This document shows positions 1 to 8,956 of a stretch of DNA of 64,000 nucleotides, one piece after another. Both the position numbers and the translations under genes were made by a program. Position 1 is the stretch's first letter, and each line of letters begins with the position of its first letter. The DNA comes from a virus: positions 62,001-126,000 of IMG/VR virus record IMGVR_UViG_3300042923_000524; one strand, written 5' to 3'. The notes below the pieces were generated by a model that worked only from the letters and a program-made list of their open reading frames with translations, had not been told where the DNA came from and did no database searches.

Positions 1-497
1 TTACCATTTAACTTATATCTTGACCTGCAAAATTCAGGTGGTAGTTGTTGTATTGCTATAACTCCCTCTAAATCTCTTTCATAACCATAAAAAACACCAT
101 CTTTAACGGTAATAAATGATACAAATCTATTAGTTTGTTTTGAATTAGAATCATCCATATAATTTACTGCTTTTTGAAATCCTGATTCAAAATTCTTTTG
201 GTCTAATTGTTCTTGATTTTTTATAATCGGTATTACTAAATTATCAAATGTTAAAATTGAAGAGTAATAGAAAACCAAACGTCTATATTCACCAGACACA
301 GCAAAGAAATAATTAGATACTTCACGAAGTTTTATATCATCATTATTATCAAGAAAAGTTTGTATTTGGTCTTTTGTATATTTGTATTGTGTTTTATCAA
401 CTTTATAGTTAATAGAATAAACACTTTCTGAAAGTTTTCTAAACTCTATATTATCTCTATCTTTAGGTTTGTTTGTAGTTCCTTTTGGTCTACCTAT
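1..497 (-). CDS. Putative portal protein, N-terminal part (cut by window edge)
   Basis: The frame stays open from the window edge to a start near 497. No ATG, GTG or TTG has a usable Shine-Dalgarno site, but an ATA codon lies 8 nt after GGAGG and gives a protein beginning (M)GRPKGTTNKPK, a common kind of N-terminus. A GTG three codons upstream overlaps the ribosome binding site. The next part (LREVSNYFF, then GEYRRLVFYYSSIL) resembles phage portal proteins as I remember them, and the place just downstream of the large terminase fits. The portal call is inference; the C-terminal part is missing. An ATATAAAA-type motif lies at about 550. Confidence 0.5.
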   Translation of the reverse strand, partial: MGRPKGTTNKPKDRDNIEFRKLSESVYSINYKVDKTQYKYTKDQIQTFLDNNDDIKLREVSNYFFAVSGEYRRLVFYYSSILTFDNLVIPIIKNQEQLDQKNFESGFQKAVNYMDDSNSKQTNRFVSFITVKDGVFYGYERDLEGVIAIQQLPPEFCRSRYKLNG

Positions 498-562
498 AGC
501 AAACACCTCCTTTGATTTATTTGGTGTATTGGGGGTGGGTCATTGAATTTTATATTGATTAT

Positions 563-2422
563 TTAATTAAAGAACATATATTTTGATAGGTCAACCGACT
601 GCTTTTTGTTAATTATATTTTGTCTTCTGAGTTGTTGTAGATACCAACCAAGCATAGCCAAACAATATGCTCTATCATCATTCATTTTATTTTCTTTATC
701 AGGTGATAAATCATATCTATAATTACCATTAGTACCATCAAATCTATAAATATTAACCAATTCTTCTTTTGCTAAATCAATATTTTTTAAAGCTAATTCT
801 TGGTCAAAATCTAATTTATGTTGTTCATATTTAATTTCTTTATCTTTAACTAATTCACCATCATCGTTTTCAATTTCAATTTCTTTACCAGTTTCTTTTG
901 GTAACATTAAATAGCCTTTAACATCATATTCTGAAGTGAAAGAAATTAAATCTAAATTTATCATTTCAAGTAAAGCATCAAACATTTCTTTTTTATATTT
1001 TTGTGGTGACATAAGTTTTATTTTATCTACTGCATTTGGAAATTTATTAACATAATCAACAGATTCTATTTTGTCAATTAAACCTTTATGTTTAACTCCA
1101 TCTTTATCTTCCCATTCTTCCATAAAATAGTCTGCTATATTTACACCACCACCACCAGCACCCGCATCTATAAGTAAAGATTCTATATTTTCATAATCCG
1201 CAACTTGTTTTCCGTTATATCCAAGTAGAATCTGTTTTACCATTTCTACCTGTTCTGGTGTACGCATTGGTGTCTTTTTTTTCTTTCCTATGTCTACGAA
1301 ACTAATACCATTACATATTTCCATTTTAAAACCCACATTATCATCAAAAATAATTTCTCCAGCCATACATATTGAATTATCATAAGAACGTGCGGGGTCA
1401 TAAGCTAAAACAAACTTTTGTTTATTTGTATTATTATGTAACACAGGTAATCTCGTTGTAGAATTTTTAATTACAGTTGCTCTTTTAAAAACTTGTTTAT
1501 CTCCACCATCAATAGAAAACTTGTTATAAAATTCTCTCATAGCTTTTTCTTTATTTTTTCTCATTTCTGCATCAATTTCATCTTTATTTATAAGAGCTGA
1601 TGGATATAATTTGCCATTAAAAGTTGGATTAAGCATAATTTCACAATTTAAATCACAAACAAAATAATTTTTATCACCTAAAAACATTCTCTTTGCATAA
1701 TCTTTATATAGTGTGTAAAAATAACTATCTGTGCTAGAAGCAGAAGAAATGAATAATCTCTGATTTGGTATTTGTTGAGGAAAAGTTGATACATCAAAAT
1801 TTCCACCTAGTCTAAAAGTTGAGTTTTGTAATAAGAAAGGAATGGTTGCAACCACATAATCTTCTTCAGTCCAACCACTTTCATCATAAACATTCAGATT
1901 TGAACGTTTACCTCTATTATTGTTAATATCTCCACTCAAACTAGTTACTGCACTACCATTATATAATTTATAATTGAATCCAGATTGTGAATGTGTAAAA
2001 CCATCTGTGTTTGCTGCTGATTTAACTAATTCACCCATAAAGAAATCTGTTAATCCAGAAAAACTAGCCAATTCTTTTTTTGCAATTTTTTCTATTTTCA
2101 TAAATGTATCTTGACTTTGTGCAGATACATTACTAAGTATAAAACTATTATGTCCATTTACCAATATGCCTTTTGACATAATAAATGGTGCTGACAATGT
2201 TGATTTGCCTCCATTTCTAGTAATACACCACAGATTAAATGGTTTTAACCATGAATTCATAAAGGCATATTTTTGTGCATCTAAGAATTCAATACCCAAA
2301 AATCTCTCATTGAATTTTATAGGATTTTTCCTACCCCATTGTATTACCTCTGCCAACTTTGCATAGCCTTCTAGTTTTTTTTGAGAAATTGCAATTTCAG
2401 AATTTCTAATAAAATAGTCCAA
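563..2422 (-). CDS. terL: Phage terminase large subunit
   Basis: ATP-driven DNA-packaging motor and headful or cos nuclease. Visible motifs are a Walker A-like TRNGGKSTL near residue 70, a Walker B NLNVYDES near residue 180, then the nuclease-domain pattern VLAYDPARS and LLIDAGAGGGG typical of the RNase H-like C-terminal half. About 620 aa is a usual length. GGGAGG directly abuts the first TTG (2431), so the TTG at 2422, 9 nt away, is the better start. It sits 14 nt downstream of a zinc-finger protein that may be the small subunit, and upstream of the putative portal gene. Confidence 0.9.
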   Translation of the reverse strand: MDYFIRNSEIAISQKKLEGYAKLAEVIQWGRKNPIKFNERFLGIEFLDAQKYAFMNSWLKPFNLWCITRNGGKSTLSAPFIMSKGILVNGHNSFILSNVSAQSQDTFMKIEKIAKKELASFSGLTDFFMGELVKSAANTDGFTHSQSGFNYKLYNGSAVTSLSGDINNNRGKRSNLNVYDESGWTEEDYVVATIPFLLQNSTFRLGGNFDVSTFPQQIPNQRLFISSASSTDSYFYTLYKDYAKRMFLGDKNYFVCDLNCEIMLNPTFNGKLYPSALINKDEIDAEMRKNKEKAMREFYNKFSIDGGDKQVFKRATVIKNSTTRLPVLHNNTNKQKFVLAYDPARSYDNSICMAGEIIFDDNVGFKMEICNGISFVDIGKKKKTPMRTPEQVEMVKQILLGYNGKQVADYENIESLLIDAGAGGGGVNIADYFMEEWEDKDGVKHKGLIDKIESVDYVNKFPNAVDKIKLMSPQKYKKEMFDALLEMINLDLISFTSEYDVKGYLMLPKETGKEIEIENDDGELVKDKEIKYEQHKLDFDQELALKNIDLAKEELVNIYRFDGTNGNYRYDLSPDKENKMNDDRAYCLAMLGWYLQQLRRQNIINKKQSVDLSKYMFFN

Positions 2423-2436
2423 AATTTTCAACCTCC

Positions 2437-3519
2437 CTAATCTTTATCATTGATTTCTGTAAGATGCATTTGAACTTTTAGCAATCTATAATCCTCTTTG
2501 GATTTCATTAATTCTGCATCAAGTTTTTTTATCATAGTATTTTGTTGAGCAATCATATCCGTGTATTCATTCTCATCAAGCATTAAATTTTCTAAAATAC
2601 TTTTATTACTAAAGTCTGCTATCTGTTTCATGGCATCACAAGTTTCTAAATCAAACAAATTTATTTCTGCCGAAGATAGACCAATTTCATTTAGCTTTTT
2701 AACAATTCCATTTAATGTATTTCCACCCTTAGACCTGTTATTGTTATGATTAACCGAGATACCATTATCTTTAGCCAAAGCTAATACAGCTCCAAGCATT
2801 TGTTTTTTTGCATCCATTAAAGACTTGATTCCACCCACATTATTTGTAACAGCTTTTATATCACTCGTTATTACCGCTAACGCACTATTAATTTTATCTA
2901 TTTGATTAAATGTTTTTACAATTTCTATAACTGCTGGTAACTTAAATGAATCATCTAATGTTGACTCATCAAGAAAATCTATTAATCTATTATATAAATA
3001 AGATTTATCATTGGGGTTTTCACTTTCAAATGGGTCGTAACCTAAAATTCTTAAAACATCTTCTTCATTCTGTTTATGATTTAGATTTACATCCCTTTCA
3101 TCAATCACTTCTTCAGAAACTACAATTTTCTTCTCATAAAAATCATCACTTTCATCAAATGTATAACTTGAATATTGATTAAGAGAGTTTATATTTTTCA
3201 TATAAATTGAATATATATGAGTTCCTTTATTATTAGATTCATTCAAAGAAGCATTATAAACATTCTCTACATATACAACATCTAATTTTCTGCATAATAG
3301 ATAAATAGCAGTTCTGGAATCCCCATTATTTTTTTCTAAATAATAATCATAAATACTTAAAATACAGTCTTTACAAACACCCATTCTCCCATCGGGCAAT
3401 CCTTTATATTTTATTGAATTTGATTTATAGTAATTACGTTCAGCTATTTTTTCAGCACCACAGCAAGTACACTTAATTGTATATTTTGCTACACTTGCTT
3501 TTTTCTTAGTACCTGCCAT
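2437..3519 (-). CDS. Zinc-finger protein, possible terminase small subunit
   Basis: 360 aa. The N-terminus has a basic stretch (GTKKKASVAKY) and a CxxC...CxxC zinc knuckle (CTCCGAEK and GVCKDC), followed by a helical body with coiled-coil character near the end. The gene ends 14 nt before terL in the same direction, the classical place of the small terminase, which binds DNA. Small-terminase function is inferred from position and the zinc motif only. ATG with an AAGGAG site. Confidence 0.5.
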   Translation of the reverse strand: MAGTKKKASVAKYTIKCTCCGAEKIAERNYYKSNSIKYKGLPDGRMGVCKDCILSIYDYYLEKNNGDSRTAIYLLCRKLDVVYVENVYNASLNESNNKGTHIYSIYMKNINSLNQYSSYTFDESDDFYEKKIVVSEEVIDERDVNLNHKQNEEDVLRILGYDPFESENPNDKSYLYNRLIDFLDESTLDDSFKLPAVIEIVKTFNQIDKINSALAVITSDIKAVTNNVGGIKSLMDAKKQMLGAVLALAKDNGISVNHNNNRSKGGNTLNGIVKKLNEIGLSSAEINLFDLETCDAMKQIADFSNKSILENLMLDENEYTDMIAQQNTMIKKLDAELMKSKEDYRLLKVQMHLTEINDKD

Positions 3520-3544
3520 TTAATCCATCTCCTTTAATCCTTTT

Positions 3545-3720
3545 TAATAATAAAAAATACACTGTTATTTCTGCCCTTATCTAAATAAGAGCAGTTAAAC
3601 ACTGTATTAAAATCACGACCAAATGTCCATTCAGAGGACAATATAATAAACCCTACAGTCAACTCCTTGCATTACGGACTAAGCCAGCTCTAAGGCGAAG
3701 GAAGGTAGGGTTATTAACTA
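3545..3720 (-). ncRNA. Structured intergenic RNA candidate
   Basis: No gene. The minus strand contains a strong hairpin CTGCTCTTAT-loop-ATAAGGGCAG (3575-3600), flanked by two copies of ACAGTGT, and an outer pair AACCCTAC/GTAGGGTT enclosing about 50 nt with further short stems. The GC content is clearly above the surroundings. It could be a processed leader, a terminator complex or an unknown small RNA. Strand is assumed from the flanking genes. Confidence 0.4.
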
Positions 3721-3730
3721 TAATTTTATA

Positions 3731-4051
3731 CTATTCTTCATCTATGTAATTTAAAACATCAGACATGAAAGTTCTTAATTTATCCTCTATACACCAAGGA
3801 CAGCCATCAGTATTACATATATCAACAACTGTATTATGAATCATATCTTCCAATTCATTTTCTTTACAATCACATCCACAACATTCAGCACAATTACGCT
3901 CATCTTCAAAATTAAAATCTTCAACATCTTTGAGGTCTGACTCTAAACCTATGAATTGTGTGGAAGTAATTTCTTGACCATTGTATAGAAATTTTTCTTC
4001 ATAAATTCCGTTCTTGTCAAAATTTATTTTATGAATTATATTAGCTTTCAT
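3731..4051 (-). CDS. Cysteine-rich hypothetical protein
   Basis: 106 aa, acidic, with a dense central cysteine cluster (CAECCGCDC) and a second pair (CPWC). The spacing suggests metal binding, perhaps zinc. ATG with GGAG about 12 nt upstream. It lies between the ClpP-like gene and the structured intergenic region. Function unknown. Confidence 0.6.
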   Translation of the reverse strand: MKANIIHKINFDKNGIYEEKFLYNGQEITSTQFIGLESDLKDVEDFNFEDERNCAECCGCDCKENELEDMIHNTVVDICNTDGCPWCIEDKLRTFMSDVLNYIDEE

Positions 4052-4074
4052 TAATTTTATTTCTCCTTTTATTC

Positions 4075-4698
4075 CTATAATATTTCATCTAAGTCGCAAT
4101 CAACGCCAATTATTTTATCAACTATACCTAATTCTCTACCTTCTTCATCGGCATAAATATAAAATTCTTTTTCATATTTAGCATCATAGAATTCTGGTGT
4201 CATTTTAGTTCTACTCAAAACATATTTCTTAATTCTATCATCCATCTTGTCATAGAATTTAGCTATATCTTTAAACTTACTTCCACTTGAAGAAGCTCCA
4301 ACATTTCCATCATGTATTAATATTGTACTGTTAATAAACGCATATTTTCTATCACAAGCAAGATATATTAAACTACCCATTGAGTATCCATATCCTAATA
4401 AAACTCCATCTACAGGCGTTTTACTTGCTAGAATAGAGTCTATAATAGTGTAGCCACTTGCAACTTCGCCACCGCAACTATTGATGTAAAGTTTAATTCT
4501 TTTTCGGTTTTCGATTGGTAGATTTTTATCTTCTTTGTTAAACTTTAATATCTGTAAAACTACCATTTCAATAACATCTTGTGTTATTTCTGAATTTAAA
4601 ACAATCACTCTGTCCCTTAAACTTTCTTCAAATACTCTATCAAAGAAACTATTACCACTTGGAATTTCTAACATTACATCATTATTAACTCTATTCAT
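4075..4698 (-). CDS. ClpP-like serine protease, possible prohead protease
   Basis: 207 aa with the ClpP/crotonase-like fold signature: INSCGGEVASG (oxyanion loop, about 73-82), nucleophile Ser106 in GYSMGS and His129 in ILIHDG. ClpP-like proteins next to terminase and portal genes are often capsid-maturation proteases; cellular ClpP replacement is the alternative. An ATATAAAA motif is about 15 nt upstream of the ATG. Confidence 0.85.
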   Translation of the reverse strand: MNRVNNDVMLEIPSGNSFFDRVFEESLRDRVIVLNSEITQDVIEMVVLQILKFNKEDKNLPIENRKRIKLYINSCGGEVASGYTIIDSILASKTPVDGVLLGYGYSMGSLIYLACDRKYAFINSTILIHDGNVGASSSGSKFKDIAKFYDKMDDRIKKYVLSRTKMTPEFYDAKYEKEFYIYADEEGRELGIVDKIIGVDCDLDEIL

Positions 4699-4763
4699 AA
4701 CCTATCCTCGCTTTTATATTTATTGTTTAAAAATTGACCTTAAAAACGTTATTTGGTGGTCAT

Positions 4764-5975
4764 TTACTGTAATACCACATCTTTAATCATTTCAACCTTG
4801 CCATCTGTTAGTATAGAAATAGTCTGTGAAGCCACTGTTGTACAACCAAAAGTTACGCTGAAATCATTATAGCCTGAAAGACAACCTGTAGAAATAATGT
4901 ATCTACCATTATTTTCAGACACGATATTGAAATTATGTAAATGTCCTTTATAATATAAATCATATATTACATTATCCATGGAAATTTCATTCTTTATTTG
5001 TTGTTTACCGTCTTTTACTCCATTATTTCCATGTACAAATTTACATTTTAAACCTTTTATTTCTTTTACTATTTCTTTATCAGTATGTCTTCTTTCAATA
5101 ACTGTAAGTCTATTATTTTCACTCAACTCTTTGTATTTTCCAAGTTGCTCTCTAATAATAACCTCTGCATTATCTCCGTCAAGATTAGATTGATAATCAC
5201 CATTCATACGGTCATGGTTTCCATAAATTGAATCATATTCAACATTGCAATATTTACAAAGAGCAGTTAGAAATCTATAAATAAGTTCTATTGCCTTGTT
5301 TATTTGCTGTGATTGGTTGAATTCACAGAATTGAGATTGATTTTTTCTCATAGATAAATGCTCAATCACATCACCTGTGTTTACAACAAATATTTTTTTA
5401 ATCCCATACATTTCAATATATTTATAACACTCACTGATTAATTTATCTATTCTTTGATTTGCAATTTTCCAATTGTAATAATTACCCTTACAATCATCTA
5501 TAATATAACCTATATGCCAATCAGATATATGAACTATCATTTCATATTCACTATTAATATTAATCGGTTCTACGCAATATTCAGGAATTGTAATAGTACA
5601 ATTATCTTCTAAATATTGTTTCAATTCATCAGCAATACTAATTGATTTTACAAAATCTCTTTTTATTCTATTTAAATCAGTTTTTTCTTTTGATATTTGA
5701 AATTTTAAAGTGTCTAATTCTCCAACTTTTTCTCTAATAGATTGAAGTTGTGTTTTTGACTTAGTTTTATCTTGTTCACTTCTCAGTACAGGAATTATCT
5801 TTTGTAGTCCATAAATTCTCTTCCGTGCTTCGTCTGGACTTAATTTCTCATTGAATAATAATTCCCAAACTTCACTATTTTCCAAATCAAATATTCCACT
5901 TTTCTTATTAGTGATTAATCTATCACAATAATCAAGGAAACTTTCATTTTCTTTTCTTAGAAAATCGCTATTCAT
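4764..5975 (-). CDS. Calcineurin-like metallophosphoesterase
   Basis: 403 aa. The N-terminal third is helical or coiled coil; the catalytic domain starts near residue 145 with the ordered metal-binding motifs SDWHIG, NTGDVIEH, YGNHDRMNGD, FVHGNNG and KGHLHNFN. Relatives in phages are predicted DNA exo- or endonucleases of the SbcD/Mre11 type. No SbcC-like partner is visible here. The ATG overlaps the end of the adjacent small gene region (5979), so the two are probably cotranscribed. Confidence 0.8.
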   Translation of the reverse strand: MNSDFLRKENESFLDYCDRLITNKKSGIFDLENSEVWELLFNEKLSPDEARKRIYGLQKIIPVLRSEQDKTKSKTQLQSIREKVGELDTLKFQISKEKTDLNRIKRDFVKSISIADELKQYLEDNCTITIPEYCVEPININSEYEMIVHISDWHIGYIIDDCKGNYYNWKIANQRIDKLISECYKYIEMYGIKKIFVVNTGDVIEHLSMRKNQSQFCEFNQSQQINKAIELIYRFLTALCKYCNVEYDSIYGNHDRMNGDYQSNLDGDNAEVIIREQLGKYKELSENNRLTVIERRHTDKEIVKEIKGLKCKFVHGNNGVKDGKQQIKNEISMDNVIYDLYYKGHLHNFNIVSENNGRYIISTGCLSGYNDFSVTFGCTTVASQTISILTDGKVEMIKDVVLQ

Positions 5976-5978
5976 GTA

Positions 5979-6131
5979 TTACTCCTTTTCTTCAATCTTA
6001 ATTTTCTTCTTTTTTCTATCTATCTTTTTATGCTTACTTTCTAATTCAAATTGTTTTATAACCCTAGAATCAACATCAAAACTTTCTAAAGCTTCATTTA
6101 ATTCATCTAAATAATCATCATAATTATTCAT
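5979..6131 (-). CDS. Small charged protein
   Basis: 50 aa starting MNNYDDYLDELNEAL, with an acidic N-terminal half and a very basic C-terminal tail (KHKKIDRKKKKIKIEEKE). ATG follows AAGGATG; an ATATAAAA motif is at about 6160. It ends three bases before the phosphoesterase start, so it probably leads that operon. Function unknown. Confidence 0.6.
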   Translation of the reverse strand: MNNYDDYLDELNEALESFDVDSRVIKQFELESKHKKIDRKKKKIKIEEKE

Positions 6132-6179
6132 TCTATTTTATTTATCATCCTTTTTAATCTATTTTTATATCTGGATAAA

Positions 6180-6690
6180 TCAATACAGATGCTCACCCAT
6201 TAGCAAGTAAGCATCTGTATTTTAGAGGGAGTATTATGAAAAATATATGTATAAGGCAAACTGTTAAATCTTCCACTTATCGGGTAGGAACTCTCCCCTG
6301 TTAGGTTGGGTTTTGAGAGGGTGTCAAAAGCCTCCACACCCTCTCTTGGATTCTACATGTAGAAAAATTAGTGCTTTGTTGATTACATAGTAACCAAACT
6401 CTAAATTAGTCTAAAAAGCGTGGTTTCTAAAACTTTGGTAATTTCCACATATCCAAAGTAAAACTTAACCCCGATTTGCTATCTAAGTGGTTTTAGAATC
6501 GCAGTTTTGTATATCTTATCACTGCGACGAATGATAAGTGTTGACAGTATCACCGACAGCGAATTGTCCATAAATTAAATATTCTGTGGTAAATTGTAAC
6601 AGTCTTATTAATTGTCTCATATTTAAACTCTCCGACACGGAGAACTAGAGGACTGTAACCCTAGTATGTATTATCTATGATGCCCTTTGG
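6180..6690 (-). ncRNA. Large multi-helix structured RNA candidate (~500 nt)
   Basis: There is no gene in this stretch, yet it is rich in perfect helices. They are ATACAGATGC/GCATCTGTAT (6182-6220), GAGAGGGTGT/ACACCCTCTC (about 6315-6346), CTCCG/CGGAG inside an ACAGTC/GACTGT pair (about 6600-6655), and CTTATCA/TGATAAG (about 6517-6540), whose loop TCGCAG can pair with a nearby CTGCGA to make an H-type pseudoknot. Size and density recall large ornate phage RNAs such as ROOL or GOLLD, but I cannot match their consensus. The strand is assumed from both neighbours. Confidence 0.5.
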
Positions 6691-6696
6691 CTAGTA

Positions 6697-6876
6697 TTAG
6701 TCTGTTATTTCTTCGCCATATGTAATGGCTATTTTAACATTCTTAGAATTAAAATCTTTTAGCAATTCTTTTAATTCCTTAGTTCCAATTTCTTCTACAT
6801 CCATTGTCATATCTTCTATATCCAAAATTCCCTCAATAGTCTTACTAAACTTTTCTTGTATTTTTGATTTTGCCAT
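6697..6876 (-). CDS. Small hypothetical protein
   Basis: 59 aa beginning MAKSKIQEKFSK, mostly helical and acidic, ending in a short beta-like stretch (NVKIAITYGEE). Strong GGAGG site 8 nt before the ATG and an ATATAAAA motif just before that. It is the last gene before the large structured RNA region. Function unknown. Confidence 0.6.
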   Translation of the reverse strand: MAKSKIQEKFSKTIEGILDIEDMTMDVEEIGTKELKELLKDFNSKNVKIAITYGEEITD

Positions 6877-6910
6877 CCTTTTATTCCTCCATTAATTTTA
6901 TATTAATTAT

Positions 6911-8350
6911 TTATAAATAAACTACATCATCTTTACTTATCGCATATACTTTAGCACTACTACACTTCTGACTTAGTCGTTCCTCCAGTAATTCAGCAAA
7001 TTGCACTTTATTTGAGAACTCTCCATGAACTAAACATATTTGTTTTAATCCATTTATACTACTATAATACTCAAGCATTTCATTGTGCTGAATATGTGAA
7101 GAGTATGATTTTAATTCAACTATATTACATTTGTTTTTAACTTCATCCTTGCCAATAAATATAGTTTTATATTTTTTGCTCTTAATTTTACCTAAAATAC
7201 TATCATCAGGAGAATAACCTATTGTTACAATACAACTATTTTCATCTTGTAATATATATGGTAAATAATGCATTACTCTTCCTGCGCTACACATTCCACT
7301 AGCTGAAATTAAAATTGAACTCTCATTGCTTGATACATTCATTTTACTTTCATCAGATGAATTGATAATATTTAATTTATCCCAATACAATATCTCATTA
7401 AGATAACTCTTTTCATCACCTTCTAATTGATTTAAATATTCCTCTGTGATTTTTATTGCAAGAGGACTATCTAAGTATATGGGCAGATTAAAGCTGTTAT
7501 CATCTTTAAATATAGTATATAAATCACTTAATATTTCTTGTGTTCTGGCAAATGAAAAAGATGGAATAAGTATTCTACCTTTTTTCCTATCTATAATATC
7601 GCAAACTATTGTTTTTAATTTTTCTAAATCTTTAAGCCTTGTTTTAGAATTTACATTATTAATTTTCATAGCATAAGTTGATTCAACTATTGCCATATCT
7701 GCATATTCTACAGGCTTAAACTCTTCAACAAAATGCTTTTTACCAACAATTAGGTTGCCTATATCTCCTGTGTATAGTAATACCTTTTTAATATTATTGA
7801 TTGTAATAAAAAGTTCAACTTGATTTGCACCGAATAAATGCCCACTAGGAGTAAATCTGAAGCTTAAAATATCATCAATCTTATGTATTGTGTTTGTCTC
7901 ATATTCTGTTATATGGTTTAAGCATTTATCTGTATCACATTTTTCATAGAAAGGTTTGATATTTTTACCCTGTTTTGATAATATTTCAGATGTTCTATTA
8001 ATAATGTGGCAACTATCTTCTAAAAGTAGTTTCATTATTCCACCTGTATTTTTAGGAATTATTATATCTGCATTACAATTATTTTTTTCTTTATATAAAG
8101 CAGGAGTCAAACCAATGTGGTCAATATTATTATGGGTGAAAAATATATGAGTTATTTCGCTAGGTCTAAATTTAAATGCTCTTGAATTTATTTGCATGTC
8201 TTTTAATGTGGAATTGCTTTGGTAAAGACCACATTCGAGTAAAATTTTATGATTTTTAAATTCTACGAGAATCATTGAATTTGTTACATCATGTGCATTT
8301 TCTCCCACAAATGAGACTTTAATATCTTCGCTTTTCTTCTTACTCCCCAT
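6911..8350 (-). CDS. Metallo-beta-lactamase / beta-CASP nuclease-like protein
   Basis: 479 aa, close in plan to CPSF-73/RNase J-type RNA or DNA nucleases. Motif 2 reads THNNIDHIG (72-80), then SGHLFGA, YTGDIGN, a beta-CASP region with LISASGMCSAGR, and a C-terminal SSHIQHNE and LVHGE typical of the RMMBL part. Oddity: the canonical HxHxDH is HxNxDH here (Asn75 instead of His), which would change or weaken the metal site. It overlaps the upstream Cys-rich gene by 11 bp. Role in phage RNA processing is inference. Confidence 0.8.
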   Translation of the reverse strand: MGSKKKSEDIKVSFVGENAHDVTNSMILVEFKNHKILLECGLYQSNSTLKDMQINSRAFKFRPSEITHIFFTHNNIDHIGLTPALYKEKNNCNADIIIPKNTGGIMKLLLEDSCHIINRTSEILSKQGKNIKPFYEKCDTDKCLNHITEYETNTIHKIDDILSFRFTPSGHLFGANQVELFITINNIKKVLLYTGDIGNLIVGKKHFVEEFKPVEYADMAIVESTYAMKINNVNSKTRLKDLEKLKTIVCDIIDRKKGRILIPSFSFARTQEILSDLYTIFKDDNSFNLPIYLDSPLAIKITEEYLNQLEGDEKSYLNEILYWDKLNIINSSDESKMNVSSNESSILISASGMCSAGRVMHYLPYILQDENSCIVTIGYSPDDSILGKIKSKKYKTIFIGKDEVKNKCNIVELKSYSSHIQHNEMLEYYSSINGLKQICLVHGEFSNKVQFAELLEERLSQKCSSAKVYAISKDDVVYL

Positions 8351-8672
8351 AATATTTTCCCTTGCCTTCTAAAAAATCTATCCACTCAGAGTCAGATTCG
8401 TAAAGTCTTGCTTCTAAAATCATTCTGTATTTATAAAGCATACAAATCTTACCCTTTAGCATATCCCACATTAATTTAGAATCTAGTTGTTTACCAAATT
8501 TATTTTCTCTGCAAAGGCGTTTAATATTTACATTTTCTTCTCTAATGAGTGAAATGTATTCTGACATTGGTTTACCTAATCTATAGTTTTCACATTGTTC
8601 ATCATTGTTTTTATAATTTTTGCAATCATTAATGCAGATTTGACACCTTGCACATATGTTTTTATCAATCAT
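8340..8672 (-). CDS. Cysteine-rich small protein
   Basis: 110 aa with an N-terminal cluster ICARCQICINDCKNY that looks like a zinc or iron-sulfur site, followed by a helical region. Its 3' end overlaps the beta-CASP gene by 11 bp, implying translational coupling and possibly a joint function. An ATATAAAA motif lies at about 8730. Confidence 0.6.
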   Translation of the reverse strand: MIDKNICARCQICINDCKNYKNNDEQCENYRLGKPMSEYISLIREENVNIKRLCRENKFGKQLDSKLMWDMLKGKICMLYKYRMILEARLYESDSEWIDFLEGKGKYYGE

Positions 8673-8956
8673 ATATAAACATCCTTCGCAATTTATTTTA
8701 TTTTGTCTGTATTAAATATTATAGTTTTATATTAATTATTAAAAATAAAATTGAGGGTATAATTTCTTACACCCTCCTTGAAGGGGTAAATATATCTCTT
8801 ATATTTGTAAATTAGACCTTGTTGCCCTCAAACACGATTATAGAAAATAAGCTATAACCGTGTTATATCAATGGTTATAATCATATTTAATAAAATTTTA
8901 AATTTATTAATAACCTAGCAAACCCTTATGTATCAACACTTGTTAGGATTTGGTGC
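8673..8956 (-). terminator. Terminator region downstream of the RNA polymerase gene
   Basis: On the minus strand two hairpins follow the yonO-like gene: ACACGGTTATAG/CTATAATCGTGT (about 8832-8863) and GAGGGTGTAA/TTATACCCTC (8752-8780) followed by a T-rich run, a good intrinsic terminator. After it comes an ATATAAAA motif that leads to the next gene. No coding sequence here. Confidence 0.65.
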
